A DNA stretch of 64,000 bases from Ailanthus altissimus (GCA_946807835.1 OX327695.1:23418501-23482500), one strand, 5' to 3'. Positions 11,401 through 22,957 are shown, counted from the first letter of the stretch. Made by a program: numbers and translations. The notes: generated by a model not told the origin, from the sequence alone.

Positions 11401-12515
11401 ATTCTCTGTGGGATCGACACTCTACTTATCATATATTACTTGTTGCGACAACGTGTACTTGCGCTAATTTGTGTTATAGAAAATACACAACAATGTCCAT
11501 GAGAAATATTTTGTATTTTGAGGGTACTTGAACTCACTGTTAACTTAGTAGGCATTTTATGTGATTTGTGGAGCCTTTATGTGTGGCCTTTCCTTCGGGA
11601 TTGGTATATGTTATGTGTTCCGTATGTAGGGAGGATCCTATTGGTACCTAAAGGAAGTGTGAGTCATCACATTCGTGTGGTGGCGTATAGGTACATGTGA
11701 GAGGACTCACCGATGATCAGGGTGAGGGTTTGGCTTTTACCTTCAGGCATAAGCGTTATATATGTGTGATTTAAAGACCTCACTTGTACTATTCCTCTCA
11801 TACGGTATGTCACCTACGAGTGACATTTGGCTCATTATGTGATATGTGATATGTAAGTCCTACTAAGTAGTAGTCGAGTAATGGTATTCCTATTATGTGT
11901 TTTGAAAGAATGTGTAAGCACTTACATGATATGTGATTTGATAAGATTATGATTTTGATTGATTATAGCATATCATACATATGCATTGTGTATATATATG
12001 TATTTGTATTTGATATATGAAAAATTAGTATGCTTACTGAGTTTTATACTCATTATAGTTTATGGTGATTTCAGGTAAATAAGGTACATGTGTGCTTAGC
12101 GGATTTGGCAAGGCTTCTACTGTTCCTTGGGTTCCCTAAGTTGCTAGGTTGTTGTGTGTTTCATTTGGGGACACGTGGGATAGCATATTTGGTTTGTCCC
12201 TATTGAATAAATACCTATGTATTATTTTATTGTGTGTGGTTGGACTTAGTTTAAGTTTCACCAAGTGTAGTAATGGATTGATTTTAAGTAAGAATTTACA
12301 ATGAATATATTCTGGGCTTCCGGTAACAAAGTTGCTACTGGTGACGTAGTAGAGTGTTAATCTCTGAGAAAACTCTGCGTATCTCCGGTTTACTAATTGT
12401 CCCAGTCATAATTCAATTGCTATAATTCTGAAAGAAATTAAAATGAATGTTTAAGTATTATTGAATGAATGTAAGTGATGTCGTGTGTCAGATCTTTTGG
12501 GTCTGGGGCGTGACA
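8500..12515 (+). mobile_element. Tekay-like Ty3/gypsy solo LTR (contains a nested solo LTR)
   Basis: It starts TATAGTAACC (expected TG decayed to TA) and ends GGGTCTGGGGCGTGACA. It is flanked by AATTT (8495-8499) and GATTT (12516-12520), a 5-bp TSD with one G-to-A change. Without the nested insertion it is about 2.7 kb. The 'ACTGAGTTTTATACTCAT ... TTTCAGGTAA' stretch near 12035-12080 and the '...GGGACCAAATTG' leader near 8675 match Tekay-type chromovirus LTRs. No gag, pol or primer site was found. The minisatellite resumes in register on its right, which confirms the right boundary. Confidence 0.82.
10199..11492 (+). mobile_element. Nested Athila/Tat-type solo LTR, plus orientation
   Basis: It starts TGATAAGGCG and ends ATACACAACA, with a perfect 5-bp TSD ATGTC (10194-10198 and 11493-11497). 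It is the inverted homologue of 6526-7902 and keeps the palindrome GCGCCGCGGCGC at 10419-10430. The terminal block CTGTGGGATCGACAC at about 11408-11422 is the usual R/U5 end of Athila/Tat LTRs. The short ORFs inside it (for example at 10267-10596) are antisense or sense passages through the LTR, not genes. Confidence 0.92.
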
Positions 12516-12700
12516 GATTTAGTGAGACTATCTTTTGTAAATATCTTTATAGATGAATAAATGCACTGATTTAGTAAGACTCTCTTTCGTAAATATCTTC
12601 ATAGGGGAATAGATGCACAGTTCAATGAGATTTCCCCTTATAAATATCTTTGTAGGGGAATGAAAGCACTGGTTAGTGAGATTCCTATTTGTTTATGGTC
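12516..12700. repeat. 51-bp minisatellite, block 3 (about 3.5 units)
   Basis: This is the last part of the array that starts at 4724, resuming in register after the second solo LTR. Homology fades at about 12700. Together the three blocks make roughly 1 kb and about 20 units. Confidence 0.85.
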
Positions 12701-13200
12701 CTTAGGCCTACACGACGTAGTCATATGTTGATAGCAGTGTAGGACTAATTTTTTGAAAAGGTGCATTATTGTTTAGAAACCTTTCAAAGAGCTATAAGAT
12801 GGCTTACTGAATGGTTGCCATTTTTTTTTTGTGAATTTGTGATAATGTGGTTTCATATGGGAGTAGCAGTATTGATCGAGCAATTTAGTCTACCATTTTA
12901 ATTTTACTTGATGATATTTAAGAGAGAGAAACTTTAGCAATCCAAAACCTTTGCACACTTTGCAGTTTATTTCCATTTCCAATTCTTCTTTTATTCCGTA
13001 AATGTTTCAAAAGTAAATATTTCGATGTTGACTTTTTTATTTTTTGGTATATTACTATTTTGCTGCATTTTCTCTATGTTCATTATGTTTCTAGATTTGT
13101 CCTTTAAGGCTTGCGTACTTGTCTTGAGTCTTCAACTTTAAGTGTTTATTTTGTTAGTATGTCTAAGCAAACTTTTGATAGGGTGCACTCTTTATATTTT
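12701..13200. other. Unassigned AT-rich stretch
   Basis: I see no gene or known repeat. It could be the leader of the decayed gag-like frame that follows, but no primer site or LTR boundary is visible. Confidence 0.35.
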
Positions 13201-13205
13201 TAGGT

Positions 13206-14330
13206 GTGGACATCATATCTTCAATGGATAGCTCCCAAAATATATCTAGTTATGAGTCTTGTTGATTTGGTGAGGGCTTGAGTGCTGAGAGTAGCTCAGC
13301 ATAAGGAATAGATAGTGAGAGTGTTCAGGGGGGTTCGAGGACTCAGATTGAAAGTGAAGGGACCTATAAGATCCTAGTGATTCTGAATGGATGCCTAATA
13401 GCACGATGCCATCTTAAGTTTCTCAAAGTAGGTGGGAATCTGGTCAGACGAGCAAATCCAAGAAAAAAAAAGCAATTCGCTCATTAGATAGATGATGAGG
13501 TTCTTTTTAAATTAGATTGCCCACTTTATCATCCATTGAGTGTGTGTAAGAGGGATCTTGTCGAACTGAGGCGACAGTTTGATATTCTAGAGGTAGTTAC
13601 TGGAAAGGTTTCTTAAAAGGATAAGTTTGCAAGTGCATCGTCAATTGAGGAGGTGGCCCTTAATCAGTGTTTTTTTAACTTAGGGTTAAGGCTACCTCTT
13701 TAGCCTTGTTTTTTGGAATATGCTGGCGCATTTGAACTTGTCTCTGTGCTAGCTAAATTTAAACTCCTAGAGGAGATTGGTTCGTCTTTATATTATATGG
13801 CATAAGACTGGCTTTGGTGATCTTATTTTCTCTGAACTTTAACACTTGAGCTAGACTTGGGCAAACACCGATCAACATAAAGGTTTTCATTATGTGACTG
13901 CTTATGATAGTAAGAAGAAGATTGTCTTTGTAAAATATTTGCCTTTGAAAAATTCTAGGTGGAATCTTGTAGTTCTTCGTTGATAAGGACTCGAGGCAAG
14001 AGCATGAGGGACTGTTTTGGTTCTAGTCGTGTCCTCGAGTCTTTTATAGGATAGGTCGTTTTCTGTCCATATTCTAGAGTTGTAATGTCTTTGTCTTTTA
14101 TTATGTTCTTTACAATTTTCATCATTCTTTCCAATTACGTATTGGTTGGCCAAGCCTAAACTTACCAAGGAGGAGAAGAAAAGAGTCAACCAGGCTCGGG
14201 CATACAATGCTTTGTACAAGGAACTCATCTCTTAAGTCAACTTAAAAGGCATTGATCTTATTAATAAATTATCTAGCTTACCATCAAGATGTAATTTGTT
14301 GGATTTGATAGTGGGTGAGTCTTGTTTACT
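13206..14330 (+). pseudogene. Decayed gag-like 'putative gypsy-type transposon' frame
   Basis: Several + strand segments in shifting frames resemble the plant family annotated as putative gypsy-type transposon (Transposase_28-like). A segment around 13540-13590 reads DLVELRRQFDILEVV, and one around 13640-13740 reads EEVALNQCFF then NLGLRLPL with an in-frame stop. Another at 13880-13960 reads VTAYDSKKKIVFVKYLPL, and one at 14145-14230 reads AKPKLTKEEKKRVNQA. The order of motifs fits that family (LRxxF, GLRLPLHPF, a late LTxEExxRV block). Stops and frameshifts make it non-functional. The assignment is by motif memory and a profile search would be decisive. Confidence 0.45.
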
Positions 14331-14337
14331 CTCATCA

Positions 14338-15244
14338 TAATAATTACTTATATGTCTATGGTAATCAGAATAGTAGGAAATTCATTAAGAACAAGTCTAA
14401 TAATGCCATACACGCTATCTAGGTATATGTCTATCCTACATAAAATTCATAGTTGTTACCCTATGATCATATATCAAACTATCATAGGCTAAATACATAA
14501 ATTCCTCTTTTAAGTTCATTATGGTTCCTTAAAAAATCAATAAATTAGCCAAATATAAAGAAGTATTAACCATAAGATAGAATGAATCAATCTAATTTAT
14601 TAAGTTCATAAACTAAGGGAATTAAAATATCCAATTATTTATTAGGTTCAAAATTCTAACCCTAGATTCAAAAGAATTTAGTTTATAATGAATTTAAGAG
14701 TATCAAAGTAAGTAATGAAAGACATCATGAACAAGATTATAAGAATAAGAGGAGATAAGAAAACTAAATAAGGTGACACCATGGATTGCTTGTCTCTCTC
14801 TTGATTGATGTGCAAATCTTGATCTTCAATTCTTATCTTGATATCTTATTTTTGTGTTTTTATTTTGTTTGCTCTCTTGCGTTGTGTTATTCTCTCATTT
14901 GGCTATGAAAAATAGTCTTTTTTATAGGTCTTCGTACTCTAGGGATGTGTGGTTTCAAATCCAAATCGTGTTAGGACCTAAAAAGATAGAGTCTATTAGT
15001 TGCACGAGTATCTCAGAGCTGGCTAGAAGGCATTGCAATGCTGTAGTATCTGACTTAGGCATTACGACGGTCGCTGAAAATTTTTAAGTTCTTTGTTTTC
15101 ATTTGATTTCTCCAGTATTTTTATGCCGTGGGTGAAAAATCTATATGTGATAAAAAAATCTCAAATAAATAGCAAAATACTCATAATTTAGAGCAAAATC
15201 TAAGTTCGGGAGGATATAAATAATAGTCTATATAAACCTTATCA
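14338..15244 (-). mobile_element. Truncated Athila LTR (3' LTR of a minus-strand element)
   Basis: It closely matches 24100-24970 (for example the TATGTCTATGGTAATCAGA region), but the part matching 23699-24095 is missing on the left. It ends ACCTTATCA at 15244. A polypurine-tract complement (rather decayed, 'TACTTTTAAACTTAAG') follows, so this is the 3' LTR side of a minus-strand Athila element. Its closest partner in the window is the LTR at 23699-24970. Confidence 0.75.
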
Positions 15245-15924
15245 TATACTTTTAAACTTAAGACTTTACTTATTCTTGAGCAAAACAAAAACACTCAGAG
15301 ATTATTCCTGACTCAAAATAAAATGTAAACTTAAAACTAAAAACAACCTAGGTCAATTAGATAATCATAATTATTTTCTCAAAAGCTGTTGAAATAATAC
15401 AAGTCTTTTTAAAAATCAATAAAAAACTCTCAATAATTTATAATACCATTCATCAAGTTTTTCATTCTCTCATATAATTGATCACTTGTGTGCGTACGTG
15501 TATTAAGCAAGTAAACAGTTAAATGATACCTAGATTTACTAAATAACTTAAAATAGTACAAAAATATGACGTGTCAACATATTTGAATTTATAATAACAC
15601 TTACTATAAGCTTGCTTTTGATACTACTCTCCACTAATATAGAAAAATATATATCTAGGGATTTATTTAGGACTTTAATTAGCTTGTAATGAAATGCTAT
15701 GGTCAAGGTGGGATAAAATGATATATATATATATATATATTTATGAAGTTCAAATCAATGAACATTTAGACTTTACTTAAAAATCTCTTAATCTCATTTT
15801 TCCTGATTTGTCTCATTCACCAAATTTATGGTATTTCCATCTTTTTTTTAATCACAATTTTTCAAAGAATTTCTTCTTTTTCTTAAGTTAGAAGTATAAA
15901 AAATTTAAAGGCTTTTCTCTTGAT
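15245..15924 (-). mobile_element. Athila 3' non-coding internal region, truncated
   Basis: This stretch aligns with 17517-18150 and less closely with 48442-49000 and 58357-59000, the region between the polypurine tract and the 3' end of the coding part in Athila elements. It contains an AT dinucleotide run at 15719-15742. It stops where a second LTR begins at 15925, which restarts the same internal sequence at 17517. Confidence 0.65.
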
Positions 15925-17516
15925 TGTTGCTATAGTAATTAAGTGCAAGCGTATACTATTGTATCAAGTAATATAAGATCTTAAGTTCAAGTATTGATCC
16001 TATATGGACTATGCGATCTAATTCTTTCAATCAAATACTAAAATTATAACTACTTAACTTTTATTCAGAAAACTAAAATCTGAAATTTAATTAACTAACC
16101 TAATTCTATCAATTAAATCAACCTAAACAATAACAAACAAGAGATAAATTCACCATAAGATAATAATCTATGGTATAAACTCTTCCCCTAATATTTCATT
16201 GGACTTATTAATATCTTAGTTAATCCCTTAATATCAATTGATTGACTTAGGCACTAATATTATAATAAGCCTCTGTTGATGGTCAAGTGACTATGTTACA
16301 CATTCTAACAATCACTTATATGTCTATGGTAATCAAATCAAAATGTAATTCATTAAGATTAAGTCTAAATAATACCATATATGCCATCTAGGTATATGTT
16401 TATCCTGCATGGAACTCATAGTTGTTATCCTATGATCATGCATCAAATTAATATCAATTGATTAACTTAGACACTAATATTATAATAAGCCTCTGTTGAT
16501 GGTCAAGTGACTATGTTACATAATCTAACAATCACCTATATGTCTATGGTAATCAAATCAGAATGTAATTCATTAAGATCAAGTCTAAATAATACCATAC
16601 ATGCTATCTAGGTATATGTTTATCCTACATGGAACTCATAGTTGTTACTCTATGATCATGCATCAAATTATCCTAGGAAATACATGAATCCAACTGCCGA
16701 GTTCATTATAGTTCCTTAATCATTTAAAATATTGATAAAGTATAATGAAAGCATTAAACTCAAATAGAATTAATTAATCTATTGTATTAAGATCATAAAC
16801 TAAGAATTAACAAAATTCAAATCCAAATCCATACTAAGTTCACATTGTCTAACCCTAGATGAACAATTTAGCCCATCCCAAAACTACAAGTATCCAACCA
16901 ATTCATAGAGATCAATAAGAACAAGAACATAATGATAAAGAAAGAGTAGAAAAACTAATCAAAGTGACTCCTTGATGTGCTTCTCACTTTTGTTGACTTG
17001 AAGCTTGAATCGTGATCTTGGTTTTTTAATTATTGGATTTGATCTTTAATTTTGTGTTATGAATTATTTCTCTAAGTTGTTTCCTCTCTAAAATCTATGT
17101 TTTGGCCTTCAAAAGAGTGTTTTTATGGTATGAGAAACCTTATGGGCGAGGGGCTTCGAATCCAAGTCCAAATAGGAGAGTTAAAAGAAGATTTTATATG
17201 TCATATGGGTGCCGCAGTGCCAAGACCTGGAAACACGACTTGGAGAGCATCACCGTGTTCCACGGAGCTAGTTTGTGGGTGCCGCGGTGCCCAACTATTG
17301 ACCTGGGCGCTGCGGCACCCAGCCCTGGTTTAGTCGCTCTCGTATTTTGAGCACAACTTCTTAATTCCTATGGTCACATTTTGTATCTATTTATAATAAA
17401 AATATAAATAAATAGCTAAATATTCATGAATTAGAATAAAATATGAAAGTTAGGGTACTGATTATACTAGTGCTTTTATGCCCCTATCAAATACTAGTGC
17501 TTTTACGCTCCTATCA
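15925..17516 (-). mobile_element. Athila LTR with internal duplications
   Basis: On the + strand it runs TGTTGCTATAG...CTCCTATCA, followed by the polypurine-tract complement AATACCTCCAAACTTAAG (17517-17534). It is therefore the 3' LTR of a minus-strand element extending right. It is about 1.6 kb, longer than its relatives, because of a 220-bp tandem duplication (16231-16670) and a 27-bp terminal one (17464-17517). A GC-rich block at 17200-17325 carries decayed copies of the GCGCCGCGGCGC-type motif. I could not find a TSD: the left flank is TTGAT and neither 17517 nor 24971 matches it. Confidence 0.75.
16231..16670. repeat. 220-bp tandem duplication inside the LTR
   Basis: Copy 1 is 16231-16450 and copy 2 is 16451-16670. 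Both begin ATATCAATTGATT and end CATGCATCAAATTA, with only scattered substitutions. The same segment is single-copy in the LTRs at 14338 and 23699. Confidence 0.9.
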
Positions 17517-18880
17517 AATACCTCCAAACTTAAGACTTTACTTGTCCTTGAGAAAAATAAAGATAAATATTAACAACTTATTCTTGACTTCTAAATAAAA
17601 GTAAAAACTAAAAATAAGCTCTGATTAATTAGATGATCATCCTCATTATCTCAAAGGCTGTTAAAAGACACAAGACTTTTTAGAAATTGACAAACAACTT
17701 TCAATAATCCTTATACCATTAATCAAGTACTTTATTCTCCATTATAAATTATCACTTATGCATATATGTAATAAGTAAGTAATTAACTAAGTATAACATA
17801 GATTTACTCAATACTTAAGAAAGTACATAAAGATGATGTCTCAACATATTTTAATTTATAACACTTCTATAAGATTGTTGTTCATACTAATCTTTACTAA
17901 TGTAGAAATACATATGCTAGGGATCTATTTAGGACTTTAATTAGCATGTAATGTAAGCCTAAGGTCAAGGTGGGATATAAAGATAAAAATATGAAGCATA
18001 ACTTACACTATGAACACTTAAACTTTACTTAGAAACCTCTTGATACATTTTCCTCCTTGATTTTTCATCTCCTTCCCCAAACTTATGCTATTCCTATTTT
18101 CTTTTAACCATTTTTGCAAAGAATTTCTTCTTTTTGTCAAGCTAGGGGTATTATACATTTAAATACTTTTTTTCTCTTTTTTTTTATGTACCCCCAAACT
18201 TAGATTGATATGTACCTTCAAGACTTATTACTTTTCATTGCATTATCCTTTTCACACATATAACCATTTTTTAAAGAATATTTCTAAGCAAACTTAAGAT
18301 TTATGGTGCTACCGGTAGATTTTAGGATAAATAAATTCAAAGGCTTAAGGCTTGTAATATAGTTAAATAAAAAATTTTGATAATTAGGCTCTAACAGGGT
18401 GACTAGTGATAAATATACATATAATATAGGGTAAAAAAGGATTAATCGGTCCAAATATGACATAATGTCATTTTTCTATTCATGTGATTTTTAGTATTTT
18501 GCCTCAAGTAGTGATCAAGTAAGGTCTAGAGTGTTGATCATCGAGGCTGTGGTGTACTACTTAGACAAGAAGCACTTTATTTAACATTATCGGCTTGATG
18601 AGGCTTCCTTTATTCTTATAGTAGATCAAAGATGATGGTAGAGGCATCTTGGAATGTATACTTATTGGCACTCCTTTTTGTGAGCTTCCATTGCTTTGAA
18701 ATTAAGCTTTGGGCAGTAGCTTTCACTCTATTTTCATTGTATCTCTCCAGATAGAGTTGAATCTTAGACCGGGGATAGAAGTCCTATTGTTTTTGTCTTT
18801 GATCTTTTCATGTAAGTGCTGCTCATGCTTCTTCTTTCTTTTCCTTTTATACCTCAGTGCTTTCGTTTGAATGTGAAGAT
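17517..18880 (-). mobile_element. Athila internal 3' region (second element), pol missing
   Basis: After the polypurine tract the 3' non-coding region runs to about 18540, including a second polypurine-like motif (complement of TACCCCCAAACTTAG) at 18189-18203. From about 18540 to 18880 there are weak minus-strand coding-like pieces, one reading GLRFNSIWRD near 18760. These might be a remnant of the integrase C-terminus. RT, RNase H and most of integrase are absent between here and the protease at 18905, so the element has lost most of pol. Confidence 0.55.
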
Positions 18881-18904
18881 TCATTGCATCCATATTTTTT
18901 AGCT

Positions 18905-19498
18905 GCAGAAGTTGTTATTTATTGTTTGGGTGCACTACATCAATGCTGAAACAATCTTTATTTTTAGTTGTCAACTTGATTTTCTTGAAGACTTTGAAAG
19001 TTATTGTTTCATCTCATACCCTTATGGTTAGCTCTTCTTTTTGTACATCAATAATTATTCGTTCAGTGGCTGGGAATGGTCTTTCAAGAATGATTAGAAT
19101 TTTCTTATCTTCTTCCATATCCAAACAATGAAATCTGCAGGAAAATTAAACTTGTTAACTTTCACTAAGACATCAACAATAATACCTTTTGGATATGTGA
19201 GTGAGCAATTGACAAGTTGTAAGGCGACATTTATAGGTTTAGCCTCTCACAAACCTAACTTCTTATAGATGGGTAATGGTATTATGTTAATGTTGGCACC
19301 TAAATCACATAAATCTTTCCCAAAGTTATGATTGCTAATGGAATTACAAGATAGTAAAGCTATTAGAAGTTTTAGCTTGGGTGGCAATTTCTTCTGTAGA
19401 CTGGCATTACATTCCTCAGTCAAAACTATAGTCTCATAATCCTCAAATTTCTTTTTCTTTGAACGAATACTCTTCATAAACTTGACGTAGTTAGGCAT
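18905..19498 (-). pseudogene. Athila retropepsin (gag-pol protease), broken
   Basis: The minus-strand frame 19498-19247 reads MPNYVKFMKSI..., then EDYETIVLTEECNA, LPPKLK and HNFGKDLCDLGANINIIP, the Athila aspartic protease with its active-site DLGA motif. Past a stop at the end of that frame, homology continues to about 18905 with LTYPKGIIVDVLV, then FIVLDMEEDKKILIILERPF. This protease processes the gag-pol polyprotein in the virus-like particle. The catalytic Asp is present but stops and the missing RT downstream make it inactive. Confidence 0.85.
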
Positions 19499-20688
19499 TT
19501 GTTCAAGTACATCTGTAAAATGAAGATTAATGTGTAATTTCTTAAAAATTTCAATAAATTTTGAAAATTACTTATCTAATTTCTTCTTTTTTAGCCTCTA
19601 AGGGAATGGTGGTACTAAACTAAAAGACTTCATTGGTTGATTCTGTATATTGTTACTAGTATTTTTTACTGTTTCTGTACTTTGTTACACTTCAAAATTT
19701 TTCTACACTTGAATACTATTTTTTGCATTGTTTCTTGTAGAAATTTTTGCACTTTTCTACTGCTGAGGTCTTGTTTTAGCACTTGTTTATGCACTATCTT
19801 GCTGCTGATTTGCTACTTCTGCACTTGTTTTACGTCTCTATAGTTCTTGAGAAAAAGGTATTGGTGGTTTATAGGACTGCACTTCATCTTTCTATTCTAC
19901 TTTTTCCTTCTCCTTACTGTTTGGTATGCCTGATGAATATGGTTGGAATATGTCATCGTGTATAATCTTACCACTTCTTAAGGAGATAGCTTGACATTAC
20001 ATTACATTTTCTCATAGATTGACTTTGATGTTACTTGGTAGAGCTCCTTAAAGTAGCTTATTAATTGCTACAACAAGTTCTCCTATTTAAGTTTCTAAAT
20101 TTTTCAAAGTTTCAGAATGGTTTTGCATAATGGCGTCATTTGAATTTAAGTAATCCAAGAGCATGTCTTCAAAAGCAGGCTTTTTCTTTTACGATTGTTG
20201 AAATCCTAGAGGGTTCATTGGTTTAGCTGACTACTCTTGGTTGTTACCCCAAGAGAAATTTGGATGATCTCTTTACCTTGGATTATAGAAGTTGAAATAT
20301 GGATTGTTCTGCTCTCAATTCAAGTTTTTCACACAACTTGTTATTCTATGCACCGCCCATTCATATGGTTATCATCACAAAAGTCACAAGTTATATTCTA
20401 AGTTTTAATAGTATTCAATGTATCAAACTTCTTGGATAACATGTTGATTTTGGCTGTTAATGCATTGAATGCATCAATCTCATAAACACCAATAACATTT
20501 TTAAGTGTAACCCTTTCAGCTGCCCATTGGTAACTATTTGACGCCATCTCCTCTAGTAGATCATAAGCCTTATCTGTCACTTATTCATCAAGGCTCCTCT
20601 ATGGTTGCATCTGTTATTGTCCTTAAATGACCTATTAGTCCATTGTAGAATATTTGGACTAATACCTATTTAAAAACCCCATGATGAG
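19499..20688 (-). pseudogene. Athila gag, C-terminal half
   Basis: Minus-strand pieces in order: 20680-20640 reads CPHHG and FYNGL; 20580-20398 reads KAYDLLEEMASNSYQWAAERV and ALTAKINMLSKK; a degenerate zinc-knuckle region follows near 20340-20400. Next come HPNFSWGNNQE (20270-20220) and FEDMLLDYLNSNDAIMQNH (20180-20120). This is the standard Athila gag order. The N-terminal half lies at 22963-23330, separated by a copia solo LTR. Several stops and frameshifts are present. Confidence 0.82.
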
Positions 20689-20693
20689 GACAT

Positions 20694-22858
20694 TGTTAAA
20701 GATGATGCTTATGTATAATTATAATATTGTATGAATATTAATTATTTAATATTTATATAATGAATAAAATTATTAATATTCAATATATATATGGTAAGAT
20801 GCTTGTAATGTTTTAGACATTGTATAATCTAAAAACGTTTAAATTTGGTCTAAAGGAGTTTAGATTAGTGCTAAAAGTTAGCAATGTTGAGAGTTATAAA
20901 TACTAAGAGTTAGCACCTTATAAGAGTTAACGAAATCTAAAGAGTTAGAGCCTTGTCTGAAATGAGACAAAGACCTGAGAATATATTAATAATGACATAG
21001 TTGCAAAGAGTTACAAATGGTACTAAGAAATTTCATTATACAATTTGTTCTCAAATACTATGTTTCTGATCTATCTTTACTGACGCAGGTCTGTCGGTGA
21101 AATCTTTTTATTTAGATTAGTATATGTTTATATCTAAATGGTCCAGATGGTTAGTCTTAGTAGACATGAGCTTAGTGGAAGCTCGTATAAGTATGCATGT
21201 ATTCAATAAAGACTGAATACTGAACAGACTTATAAGTACCTTCAATAAACATCCCATAAAATCATCAATAGAAGGTCTTCTCGAGTTTGGTAGTATTCAT
21301 GGTCCTTTAACCTAAGTGCACAGTGGGCCTATGAGTGGTCCACCATACTTTGGTTCCACGGACGTCAGAGACCTTTCATGGTCTGAGCATTGTGTGTCGC
21401 TGAGTATGGTCCGATACTTATAGAGTCCTATATGCATAGATATAGGATCTGTCAGCTCATATAAGTGAGTTGTATATCCCAATGCTTCGAGATTATATTT
21501 TAAGAAGTCTTGTAGCAACAAGCATAAACCCTAGAAAAGAGTTTTTTGTAAGGGTAAACAATATCAAAAAAGTATTTACAGATATTGTTTATTGAAATAA
21601 GAATCTGGAGATAAGTTTATAGTCAAGTAAATAGTGATTTAACGATACAAGTGATGGAGGGATGATACAAATATGTTATGATCTCAGCTTGTATAGTCTA
21701 ATATGCTATTTTATAATATTCGTTATGTATGTGCGGGGCATTGTTCATAAATTTATGAAAAAGTTCTGTTGGATAAACTGGTGTGAACTTAGGGAGTCTC
21801 AGAATATGAAGTATAATTGTTGTATACTAAGGCAGCAGACTAGATTAAATAGTTTAATCTAAAAAGTTTTAGCAAATCGGATATTTGTTTTAAGATCCCT
21901 AGGGTTGTGCACTTGTCGAGTCTTAAGTGTTAAGTACATCATTAATTAGTTAACAATAGTTGATAATTGGGATGATAACAAGTAGCACAATATATAACAT
22001 TAATTATTTGATCTTGAATTAACCAAATTGCCCTTGCTTGTATGATAAGCAACATCATTAAATTAATACAAAAATAATTTTTGTTTAATTATTATTTATT
22101 TAGTCAAAGAAAAACAAACAAAATTGGCATAAGTAAGGTATGGCAAGCATGGTGGTTGGGTCTTTACTTGTTAGACAATATAAAGAGGGAAATTAACATA
22201 AATAAAAATTAGTTTTCATTTGTTTTAAAGATATGGTTCGGCCATACACATGAAGAAGAAATGTAAATTTTTTGCATTTATTTAAAGACAACAAGTCATG
22301 GCTTATAGACCCATGTGTTGACAATTGAAGAAAATTGAAATAAAGTAAAAGTGTTTCATAGAATTGGTCTTGGCAAATGAAAAGAAAAGGAGAGAAAATG
22401 TTTCCTTTGTTTCAAGGGTTGATAGCTTACTATTCATCTTCTTATCATATTTTTAGTTGCCGTCTATTTTATAGCAATAGAAAGAAGTTGTTTTGTTTGT
22501 TCAAGTGTTGAATAAACAAACATAATTGCATTATTTTGAAACAAATATAATTAGTTAAAGTGTTTAACTAATAATATAAGTTTAAAGAGTTTAAATTAGG
22601 TTAAAGTGTTTAACCAAAATTAGTGTTTAAGAGTTAAATACTATTGTTAGAAATTGGAGCTGCTATGCTAAAGATCCAAGCCCAACCAAGTTGTATCCTA
22701 GAATTGCCAAGTAGTGTGCTTCAAGGCGGACTTCAGTTTTAAATTGTCCAAAGGCTTACAAGGTGATTTCTCAATCTTAATTTCATTAATGTAATGAAAG
22801 ACTTAAATTTTAAAGTGTTTATTGCATTAAGAAATTAGATTTTCGGTTCTGCTGTGTA

Positions 22859-22890
<32 letters not shown>

Positions 22891-22957
22891 TGCATAAATT
22901 ATAATGTAATGAACACATGGCACATGCACATACCCATGGATAAACAGCACGCTTTCA
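20694..22957 (+). mobile_element. Ty1/copia solo LTR inserted in Athila gag
   Basis: It starts TGTTAAAGATGATGC and ends CACGCTTTCA (2,264 bp), flanked by GACAT (20689-20693) and GGCAC (22958-22962). This is a 5-bp TSD differing by two transitions. Removing it rejoins the Athila gag at LRKC|PHH. It is the same family as the LTRs at 25566, 28992 (minus), 36155 and 59492 (minus), sharing the GTATGAATATT start region and the 'CCATACTTTGGTTCCA' middle. The 3' half differs among copies. An AT microsatellite sits at 22859-22886. Confidence 0.85.
22859..22886. repeat. AT microsatellite in the copia LTR
   Basis: A (TA)n/(AT)n run of about 28 bases lies near the 3' end of the solo LTR. The other copies have only short TATATA at this place. 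Confidence 0.9.
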
